DNA from: Guadua angustifolia
Lineage: Eukaryota > Streptophyta > Magnoliopsida > Poales > Poaceae
NCBI GenBank assembly: GCA_036346375.1
Contig: CM070511.1
Coordinates: 14,198,001 to 14,262,000 of the forward strand
DNA: 64,000 bases
Direction of reading: 5' to 3'
Shown: in pieces, positions 57,601-64,000 of the stretch
Layout of the letters: each line of letters starts with the position of its first letter
Position numbering within the stretch: the first letter of the stretch is position 1
The notes under the pieces: model-generated
What the model saw: only the letters and a program-made list of their open reading frames with translations
Databases searched by the model: none
Told to the model about the DNA's origin: nothing
Program-made: the position numbers and the translations under genes

Positions 57601-58896
57601 TCCTAAATTGATATGACCCAGCCCGAGCCTCACGTTTGTAATTGTCAACATTTCTAGAGCAACATATTCTCGACAAATTCCTGAATTGATATGACCCAGC
57701 CCGAGGCTTCAAGTGTGAATGTATATCACTCAATGCTTCAAGTGTGAATGTATACCATCTCAAGCTACTAAGAATATTTCATATTCATATATATGTATAT
57801 CACTCAATGCACATCATATATATAGATTTTCAAAGAAGGGGTGAATATGCTTGCTCACTGAGGGGGAGTGAAGTAGCTGACGGGAAGGCCACCGTGGGGG
57901 AGGATGCCGAGGGTGAGGTCACCGATGGGGAGGTCACCACGGGGGAGATGCTAAGGGAGAGGACGCCGACTAGGAGGCCACAGCAGGGGAGGATGCCCAG
58001 GGCAAGGTCGGCGATGGGGAGGCTGCCGTGGGGGAGGATGCCAAGGGTGAGGTAGTTGATAGGGAGGCCATTATGGGAGAGGATGCCGAGGGCGAGGACA
58101 CCGCAGGGGAGGATGCCGAGGGTGAGGTAGCCAATGGGGAGGCCACCGCAGGGGAGGATGCCGAAGGCGAGGACACCGAGGGGAGGCTGCCATGAGGGAG
58201 GATGCCGAGGGTGAGGTCACTGATGGGGAGGCTGCCGCATGGGAGGAAGCCAAGGGGAGCGGCCAAATGGGCGAGGAAGAAAGCGAACAATTTCAATTTC
58301 ATTTGGCTGAGTGCGGTGAGCACAAAACCTAGAACGATATGTACACTAAGAGAGTGTTGTCACAGATGATTATATTAAAGAACCATTTGTAATAAGCCAA
58401 TATCACAAACGGTTCTATCTAATAATCTTCTGTGATACTTCACAGACGGTTCTTAGATAGAACCATCTGTGATATTCGCTTATTATAGACGGTTCTTAGC
58501 ACATCATGTATCTTTTAATAGTCGTGGTGCAAAACCGTCTGTGATTAGTAATACAGACGGTTTTCGAAAACCATCTGTGATGAGTCGTCTTATATAGTCC
58601 TTTTTGTTGTAGTGCATTTTCCTATATAAGGATAAAATAATATAGTAGAAAGTTAGATATTGATCAGTGAACGTTTTATTCTCATTCCATTATCTATATT
58701 TTTTTTATTAAAAAGACATTGCATTATTTATTTACAGGAGGGTCAAGTGTGACTAGAGCTACCAATAGTTACCTCGTTACCTAAGAGAGACGCTTTAAGG
58801 CTGACGACATTTCTGCTTTCATTGCAGGTGGAAGAAGCGATGAAAAGATTGAACAAGTGGGAAGACAAGACACCTCTATTGTCAGGCCAAGAATGA
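46947..58896 (+). CDS. MATE family efflux transporter (DETOXIFICATION-like), 7 exons
   Basis: Multidrug and toxic compound extrusion carrier: a 12-helix membrane protein exporting organic compounds by cation antiport. Exons: 46,947-47,294; 49,499-50,130; 50,211-50,267; 50,375-50,613; 50,728-50,846; 50,944-51,030; 58,828-58,896. All borders are GT-AG and phases fit, giving 1,551 nt and 516 aa, normal for the family. Motifs: MRLLVRLAAPAVLVYMINYL, LGMGSAVETLCGQAFGAHKY, WYFQILVLIAGLL, VRVSNELGAGNPKSAAFS, GCGWQAFVAYVNVGCYYIIG, WSGMIGGTTIQTMILVW, and the C-terminal VEEAMKRLNKWEDKTPLLSG. The N-terminus (SKLESPLLA) fits the plant DTX group. The start is the first ATG after a TATA box. Intron 1 (2.2 kb) and intron 6 (7.8 kb) hold transposons. 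Substrate unknown. An alternative end is possible at 51,274. Confidence 0.9.
47977..48669. mobile_element. hAT-like non-autonomous element in MATE intron 1
   Basis: 693 bp from TAGAGGTGGACACTTGCC to GACGCCCACCTCTA. The inverted termini start TAGAGGTGG at both ends, with continuing similarity (GGTCTGGTACG / CCTGGTACGGG). The flanks are TGTGAACG (47,969-47,976) and TGTGCATG (48,670-48,677), matching in 6 of 8 bases, as expected for an aged hAT duplication. No transposase is present. The rest of intron 1 shows nothing recognisable. Confidence 0.8.
51119..51274 (+). other. Possible alternative last exon of the MATE gene
   Basis: An AG at 51,117-51,118, 88 bp after exon 6, is followed in the correct phase by an open frame of 51 codons, YLDTYIEKTARLVRRVNTIL then YEHVLRTCKTTVSSSETTHK and GLPENPVDSDL, with stop TAA at 51,272-51,274. 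If used it gives a 545-aa protein with a different, charged C-terminus. The pyrimidine tract is poor. I do not recognise the sequence as a MATE tail. It could be chance. Confidence 0.35.
51619..51668. repeat. (AT)n microsatellite
   Basis: About 25 uninterrupted AT units within the first copy of the duplication; the second copy has only a short ATATATATAT there, so the run expanded after duplication. A second AT/ACGT run lies at 54,375-54,425. Confidence 0.95.
51916..52145. repeat. hAT-type MITE-like foldback
   Basis: 230 bp from GGCCAATTTGTTTTAGCTTT to AAAGCTGAAACAAACAGGCAC. The ends are imperfect inverted repeats (GCCAATTTGTTTTAGCTTT / GTGCCTGTTTGTTTCAGCTTT) and the interior repeats AGAATC and GATTCT. 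No clean 8-bp duplication was found. Confidence 0.6.
52980..54273. repeat. Tandem and inverted repeat block with GTACATGA ends
   Basis: Three head-to-tail units of about 370-390 bp (starting near 53,020, 53,385 and 53,775) share GAGATTGATT, TTGTAGAATCTCAC, TTACACAAGATAT and GACAAAGTGGTAAACAGTG AAAAATCACTATTCAG. The third unit is followed by an inverted copy (54,030-54,250), forming a hairpin with arms of about 220 bp and a loop of about 35 bp. The block starts GTACATGA (52,980) and ends TCATGTAC (54,273), continued by TTAGCCATAAC / GTTATGGCTAA. It has no coding capacity. Confidence 0.75.
55001..55737. repeat. Long inverted repeat inside the CACTA element
   Basis: 55,001-55,345 is the reverse complement, with differences, of about 55,395-55,737. 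Paired phrases: CCTAACTCTCTTGG / CAAGAGAGGTAGGG, TGCAATTGAATATCACAACATC / TTTTGATATTCAATTGTAAA, CGAATGAGAATACCATAT / TATGGTATTCTCATTCAG. Transcription would give a hairpin with arms of about 340 bp and a loop of about 50 bp. Confidence 0.85.
55859..56550. mobile_element. Solo LTR inside the CACTA element
   Basis: 692 bp from TGTCGGGGATTGGATAATC to CCCAAACGTCGACA, with inverted termini TGTCG / CGACA. The flanks CGTAC (55,854-55,858) and TGTAC (56,551-56,555) match in 4 of 5 bases. Contains GTGAGAGGCCCGAACCAG and AGTATAAATCC, LTR-like features. Gypsy-type by its ends; no internal region. Confidence 0.85.
56590..57035 (-). pseudogene. Captured fragment of an XH-domain/FDM-like gene
   Basis: The minus strand holds two exons. 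About 57,035-56,834 is a lysine/glutamate-rich coiled coil ending KDYRANAKLEEAKTEFIE, with GT donor at 56,833-56,832. After an AG acceptor (56,745-56,744), 56,743-56,590 reads GLSDMTGDHSVIGVKQISTV, then a stop, then AMAYMIADMKN. A coiled coil leading into GL...IGVKxxx resembles the start of the XH domain of FDM/IDN2-type proteins that act in RNA-directed DNA methylation. The junction is in frame. Three in-frame stops show it is not functional. It lies inside a CACTA element, so it is probably captured. Confidence 0.45.
57860..58255. repeat. GC-rich minisatellite in the CACTA element
   Basis: Variants of GGGGAGGATGCCGAGGGTGA and GGTCACCGATGGGGAGGCTG alternate about eight times, with a basic step of 24 bp and higher-order units near 48 bp. 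GC content contrasts sharply with the AT-rich element. Unit lengths divisible by three keep frames open on both strands (e.g. GEDAEGEVTDGEV), which creates long but low-complexity ORFs. Confidence 0.85.
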
Positions 58897-60722
58897 AACA
58901 ACGATAAGAATTGCATGGCTCCGCCCTTCGTAGGCTTAGCAGAAATTGGATTCGATAGAAACTTGAAATCCCTAAAATATATAAAATGAGACATACATCA
59001 TGCAATTCATAATTATCTATTACTTCATTTTTATGTACCTGTTTCACAAGCATGTTGACTGTGACAGTCTTGTCATTTTTACATGTAGTGGTTGATCGAG
59101 ATGGAGATCACTTTGCATTTATGTCAGGTATCATAAGTTTGACTCACTCGGAGATAAAAATTTCTTCATCCAGATGTTTTGCAGTGTTGAGAAACTAGCG
59201 TTGTTGAGAAATCCAACCAGTCACAATAATAGAAGTAGAAGAACAATGTATACAACATATCAGCAGAGAGAACTCCAGGGCCAACGCTTTATTCATATAT
59301 TGATTCTTAATTGGTAAAAAACTCTCAAACAATGTTTGTCTATATATAGACCTAGGAGAGTCAAATAGAGATAAGTTTCATTTGAACACATAATCCATCG
59401 TGAAAACGAACATCTCTAGTCGTAGCAAATTGTATCATGACCACTAAATGAATGGAATAGTATGAAATAATTTAATTTAACGTATGGGCAGAGACATGGA
59501 TGTTACACGCCAACACACCATGTGCTCGGGATATTACCACAAATTACTTTTTTCCTTTACTTTTACCATGCATTTAAATATAATTTCAGCAAGTATTTAT
59601 CAGAACAATTAACATTGATAGTAACAATATTAATGACTTGCTATCATGAATAAGAACAATAATACCAAAAACCATAGAACCACGCACCCAACCACGCCTA
59701 ATTTTACATGCTCGGGAGCGGCAAAGCCTTTATGTCCAGGAGCAATCTTTACCTTTTGGTAACGATAAAGAATGTTGATATATAGTCTGTCGTATGTTCG
59801 GGAACAAGAGACAAGAGTGAGGGTGGACGCTAGCCGTCTTATGGGCCACCATCTAAGAGAGAGAGAGAGTAGACACATGGGTTTATATAGGTTCGGGCGC
59901 TAAGCAAACACCCTACTCCTGTCGGTGTATTCCCCGGGGGAATAGAGAGGGGTTTCTTGATCCGGGCTCCTAGGAGACACATCAGTTATTTAATTTGTAT
60001 TCAATCAGAGCCCCCCAGGTATGGGTAACCGTGGGATTTTTTAGGCACCGAGCCTGTTACACAAAATACCATCCTACCCCTTCCGTAGTAGCTTAAGTGA
60101 GCACATATTGGTCTTTTCCATGAGAAGGTGGTTGATCCCACATCATCATCCCGTAGAGATAGGCCCTTACTCGACTGTTAGTCCCAAGTGGCTTGAGGGA
60201 GCCCACCCATCTCCATTGGTGTCTGAGGGGTGCTCCCTTAGATTGGCAGGCTCATACGGCCTCCGCCGCACTTTAGCCAATAGGCTGAAAACCCCTCATA
60301 CAGGGCGTTACAGAGGATCCCTTTACGAGGATATCTGTTTCTTAAGAGCTATAAGTTTAGGTATAAAATTCAAATGTAGTCCTGAGTTTTTATAAGGAAG
60401 AAGCAAGATGAGAAAGCAAAAAATAAAATAAAAAATAAAAACAGGTGCTAATTATATCATACAGTCAAAATACTTATGGAGCAATATTTCAATGTTTTTC
60501 CTCTCAATACAAGTTGCACAAATTTTAAAGCAAACGAAGGGGTAATTAAGTAATCATTATCTATTATTCATTTATACTTTAATAGTTATGCAACTGTCAA
60601 AAAGAAAAGCATTGAAGCACTTCTTATACTTATATCCGTAAGTTCTTATGTTTAATATTTTGCCATCGTAAGTTCGTGCCAATCTGGGCTAAAGCCAACA
60701 GATCATAATCAAAGACATCCAG
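58897..60722. other. MATE 3' flank with a probable LTR remnant
   Basis: 58,897-59,100 would include the MATE 3' UTR. 59,860-59,930 has GGGTTTATATAGGTTCGGGC and ACACCCTACTCCTGTCGG, phrases typical of gypsy LTRs and akin to TACCCTACTCCTGTG in the Retand LTR, followed by GC-rich DNA to about 60,340. LTR ends could not be placed. No gene. Confidence 0.4.
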
Positions 60723-63270
60723 TGTGAGTGTTGGCAACGATCTGGGCGCCGGTAAGCCAAGGACGGCAGCGTTCTCAGTTGAAGTCCTGACGCCTCTGTC
60801 ACTATGCGTGTCAGTGTTCATAGCAGCCGTTGTTATGTGCTGCCGAGACTGCATCAGTTACATATTTACCGAGGATGAGGGTAACAGAGTTTCCAAGTAG
60901 GACACACCAGTAAGTTTGTTTCTTCGGGTGACGGTTTGCATCAAGGCGATAAACTGTGGAAATACAAATGGAGATATTACTTGTGAATTCTGTTCTTTGG
61001 GCGGGGTATATTTGGACTGCAACAGTGAGAAGGCAGACCGCAGCCTACCATGCAAAGCACTTGCGTCTACTCCTTACACAGGCCAGGTGGGTGACGAGTG
61101 ACGACGTGACATTGATTCAGGAAGTCCAACGCACTATTGCAGATAGGGGAGCCAAGGGTAGCAGCGGCGAGCATAGGCCCAGCTAAATTTGTGAGGCCGA
61201 AGAATTAGCAATGACACGGGAGCATAGTGCATATGTACCAAATGAAAAAAAATGAATGACGCCTCACAGCGGTTGCCTATTCACCAAAGTTTATTCTTGT
61301 TAGTCTCAGATGTGACAGATAAGCCAAATAAGAGCGGCAGCTTTGTGTGACAAGAGCGTGCAACTCTCATTTGAATATGAGTTCTGCCTCAAAGTTAAAA
61401 CTTCTCCAACCTATAGAAGAGACAAAAAGGAATGGACAAGGATTGAAATCTTGTTTCACTTAAAATCTCACACGTGGCCGGAGAATAAAATCTCGAAGAG
61501 ATTTATAAATTTTGAACAAATTCCGGATGAACCACAAAAACAAAAATTCAAATCCGGAATTGTTTCTACCAAAAAAACTGAGATCTCGGCAAGATTTACC
61601 TAGATCTCAGCGGGATCTCGGTAAAATTGTACCGAGTGAAAAATAGCACAAACGATGTCAAAAAATTTTGAAATGTTTTTTGAAGGTTTCTGACACATCA
61701 TTGATATTTTCATAAAACTTTCATATGATTATCAAATTTGAAATTTTTTAAAAAATTCAAACATTACTACTGTCCTGATAAAACGCTGACTGGTAAGTTT
61801 GAATCGAATAAAAAATGAAACAAACTACATTAGAAACTTTTGAAAAAATTTTCCCATGTTATGATGCATGACTAATGCATCCATAAAATTTTCAGATGAT
61901 AAGCAAGCTTCATGAAGTTTTAAAAATTCGGAAAGTGCTATTGTCCTCATAAAATCTTACCGGCAAAATTTAACCAAATGAAAAATGGTTCAAACCATGT
62001 TAGAAAATTACAAAATTTTTTGTGGATGGTCCTAATATATCATTAATATTTCTATAAAATTTTCATATAATGATCAAGCTTTAAGAAATTCCAAAAATTC
62101 TAGCAGTGCTATGTCCTAATAAAAGCCTGATGATCAATACATAGATTCGCTTTAGCAATAAAAAAAAGTTTAAAATTCTTGAACATTTAGAAGAAGGGTT
62201 CAAAGGAAATTCTTAAGATATCATAAAATTTTTGAATCATGATCACACACCAGTGAATTTATAAAATTCTTATAACTGCACTGTACCATTTATGTTCTTT
62301 CTGTTTTTTTATTTTTGAAATATAACAAATGAAGTTTAATGCATATATAGATTTGATTGAGCAAAAAAAAAATTTAAATTTTTTAAATATTATATATAAC
62401 GGTACTGAGTTAGTTATTAAGCTCTCATAAAAATTTTGGATCATGATCACACACGAAAAAATTTATAAAATTTTGACAAACTGTCCCAATTATGTTCATT
62501 CTATTTTTGATTTTTCAAAGATAACAAAGAAAGTTCAATTCTTATGAAAATTTTTCTGTATGATCCTACACTTTCTAGGATGGTACCATAAATTTTTTCA
62601 CATCATGATAAAATATGTACAATTTTATAAAAATCCAAAAGTGTTTCTGTAGTTTTTTTAAAATATCTCAAAATTCGGTTTTTCAACAAATTTTCATAGG
62701 AGATGACTTTCTTAAGGGTTATTGGATCATATCCAGTCAAAAAAGTCAAAATAGGGTCAAAAATGGTGAGATCTCGGCGAGATTTGTTGAAATCTCACTG
62801 AGATTTCTGATATTACTGTAGTAATTTAATTTTTTTTACTCCGGCCGGCATTTCAAAAATCGTCCATGTCCAAAAACCGAGATCTCACAAAATTTCGTCG
62901 AGATTTCAATCCTTGGGAATGGACCGGACTGGATGTCGCTTCCTAGTTAGCATCACAAACTGCATCTTAATATTTTGAAGGTGTTGCTGTTGGATGTGGA
63001 TGGCAAGCTTTCGTGGCATATGTTAATGCTGGACCCTACTACCGCGTCGGCATACGCCTTGCATGTGCACTTGGATTCTACATTGATTTAGGAGCAATGG
63101 TAATGTTTCTTTCTTCTTATTGAGATCAATCATTTATTTACTACCGTAAAACTAAAGAAGAAACTAACTCTGTACAAATGCTGGGTATATGAGGTGGCAT
63201 GATAGGTAGAGTACTTGTTCAAACGATTATTCTACTTGAGGTCACGTTTCGGACTAATTGGGTCAATAAG
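60723..63270 (+). pseudogene. Degenerate tandem copy of the MATE gene
   Basis: Three exon remnants align with exons 4-6 of the upstream gene. 60,723-60,900 reads VSVGNDLGAGKPRTAAFSVE, CCRDCISYIFTEDEG and ends at a TAG. 62,981-63,099 (119 nt, same length as exon 5) reads GVAVGCGWQAFVAYVNAGPY. 63,184-63,270 (87 nt, same length as exon 6) reads GI-stop-GGMIGRVLVQTIILLE VTFRTNW; the conserved Trp codon is TGA and the acceptor AG is now TG. Exons 1-3 and 7 are not found. A TIR element (61,437-62,915) separates exons 4 and 5. Non-functional duplicate. Confidence 0.88.
61437..62915. mobile_element. TIR element with 8-bp TSD, hAT-like or MULE-like
   Basis: 1,479 bp with perfect 15-bp inverted ends CAAGGATTGAAATCT / AGATTTCAATCCTTG. 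The direct repeat GGAATGGA flanks it (61,429-61,436 and 62,916-62,923). Subterminal GAGATCTCGGCGAGATT-type palindromes occur near both ends. The interior is AT-rich and made of several diverged units of about 150-170 bp (ATAAAATTTTCAGATGATAA; AAAATTTTCATATAATGATC). No transposase. Eight bases favour hAT; if the next C is counted the duplication is 9 bp, as in Mutator-like elements. Confidence 0.85.
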
Positions 63271-63544
63271 GTACTAAAACATTCTCACAAATGTGTCGAG
63301 AAACAAAACTAGATATTTCTTTGGGTTGTATAAGAAGACTGACATTTGTGTTTTAGTGTACCAAACCAAGATATACTCATGCCCATTTATCTTACATATA
63401 TGATCTGTTTGTTTGTTCGTTTCCTCCAACTTGCTTTAGTGTTTACAATGGCCCTTTTTGTTAAAACAGTAAAATAAAATCAGAAATCAAGGAATGTTGT
63501 GTGCAACAGCAAATCAGCAACTGAATAAGAACTACGAAAAATTA

Positions 63545-64000
63545 ATGGCACCCCCAACGCTCGAGTCCCCCTTCGCTCCTCACCCCTATCCCCCCATCCA
63601 TAGATCCAGCCCAGATCCACCCATTTCCCACGGTAAATCGGCCAATCCAACACCAGATCCGACTTCCCCGCACCCACATCCACCTTCTTCGGGGCAAGAA
63701 TCGCCCCTAAAGCCGCTAAAAGTGCACGGACCGACAGTTTCGAGGGAGGTGTCTCCGGCGGAAGAAGCTGAAGCAGACGATGGACCGAAAGGCAAAGCAC
63801 GGATCCGGTTCCGGGACCTCCGCAAGAACCAAGACATCAGTCCCCTCCCGACTCCTTCCCGAAAGGCGCTATACCAAAACCCGAGAGAAGAAGAAAGGGG
63901 GGTTGGTCAGATCAGATATCAGCCAGAGCTTCGCGAGGGCATTGATGGCGGTGAACCGGGACAGCATTCATGGAAAGAGATTGAAGGAAGGATTCTCAAA
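63545..64000 (+). CDS. Partial ORF, proline-rich hypothetical protein
   Basis: An ATG at 63,545 opens 152 codons with no stop before the window ends. The N-terminus is Pro/Ser-rich (MAPPTLESPFAPHPYPPIHR), followed by a charged part (VSREVSPAEEAEADDGPKGK; ARIRFRDLRKNQDISPLPTP) and SWKEIEGRILK. Composition is GC-rich, unlike the AT-rich flank upstream. I recognise no domain. It could be the first exon of a host gene or the ORF1 of a transposable element. Overlapping minus-strand frames (63,480-63,837) are open too, so coding is not certain. Confidence 0.4.
   Translation, partial: MAPPTLESPFAPHPYPPIHRSSPDPPISHGKSANPTPDPTSPHPHPPSSGQESPLKPLKVHGPTVSREVSPAEEAEADDGPKGKARIRFRDLRKNQDISPLPTPSRKALYQNPREEERGVGQIRYQPELREGIDGGEPGQHSWKEIEGRILK

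Larger units (their letters stand above)
54799..58614. mobile_element. CACTA transposon in MATE intron 6
   Basis: 3,816 bp with termini CACTACTACATAGAAGG and CCTTTTTGTTGTAGTG, and a 3-bp target duplication CAT (54,796-54,798 and 58,615-58,617). Subterminal repeats of the ATCACAGACGGTTTT / AACCGTCTGTGAT type fill 54,830-55,000 and 58,355-58,590 in both orientations. No transposase (TnpD-like) frame is visible, so it is non-autonomous. It carries an inverted repeat, a solo LTR, a gene fragment and a minisatellite. Host splicing across it would remove the element with the intron. Confidence 0.92.

Noticed and set aside
57970..58323. 117-aa Ser/Ala/Pro-rich minus-strand ORF
   Set aside because: Produced by the minisatellite, whose unit length is a multiple of three.
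60723..63270. A second functional MATE gene
   Set aside because: Stops in two of three exons, a lost splice acceptor, missing exons 1-3 and 7, and a transposon insertion.
1..64000. A bacterial-type defence or biosynthetic system
   Set aside because: All recognisable content is plant host gene or plant transposable element; no operon-like set of genes exists on either strand.

Overview
The window is plant nuclear DNA from a grass (Poaceae). Evidence: spliced genes with GT-AG introns, a GC-rich coding exon set embedded in AT-rich flanks, and dense nested LTR retrotransposons of grass-typical lineages (Sirevirus-like and Angela-like Ty1/copia; Tat/Retand-like and Tekay-like chromovirus Ty3/gypsy) plus CACTA and hAT DNA elements. 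No bacterial gene, CRISPR array, tRNA or rRNA gene was found. The species cannot be named from the sequence.

Layout. 1-1,954: an AT-rich LTR end abutting pieces of unrelated host genes (a SOL1-like carboxypeptidase, a PEP-mutase/isocitrate-lyase-superfamily enzyme, one unassigned exon), followed by a CACTA-type terminus, so probably a gene-capturing transposon whose left end is off the window. 3,657-5,550: 3' end of a decayed short-LTR copia element. 6,582-15,966: gypsy LTR-type DNA broken by an Angela-like solo LTR with a perfect 5-bp target duplication (6,754-8,205) and by the LTR plus gag of a minus-strand Sirevirus (about 10,461-13,749). 15,967-24,082: a plus-strand copia element fused inside its reverse transcriptase to the protease-pol part of a gypsy element, which carries a 133-bp CACTA MITE. 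25,486-36,743: an 11.3-kb minus-strand Tat/Retand-like element with two LTRs and two plus-strand additional ORFs, one apparently spliced. 36,744-41,493: a minus-strand chromovirus lacking gag and part of integrase. 41,960-45,907: a long LTR of a further gypsy element holding a solo Retand-type LTR.

The one clearly intact host gene is a MATE (DETOXIFICATION) transporter, plus strand, exons at 46,947-47,294, 49,499-50,130, 50,211-50,267, 50,375-50,613, 50,728-50,846, 50,944-51,030 and 58,828-58,896 (516 aa). Its first intron holds a hAT-like element. Its last intron is 7.8 kb and holds repeat modules and a 3.8-kb CACTA element, which itself contains a long inverted repeat, a solo LTR, a captured XH-domain-like gene fragment and a GC-rich minisatellite. 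An alternative stop-terminated terminal exon lies 88 bp after exon 6. Downstream (60,723-63,270) is a degenerate tandem MATE copy split by a 1.48-kb TIR element with an 8-bp target duplication. The right edge holds an ORF of 152 codons still open at the end of the window.

The retroelement genes are not working genes: they carry stops, frameshifts and catalytic substitutions, and many stops look like former CAG, CGA or TGG codons, as expected from deamination of methylated cytosines. No previously undescribed biological system could be demonstrated. The most unusual items are the spliced antisense ORF in the Retand-like element, the choice of terminal exon in the MATE gene, and the layered nesting in its last intron.
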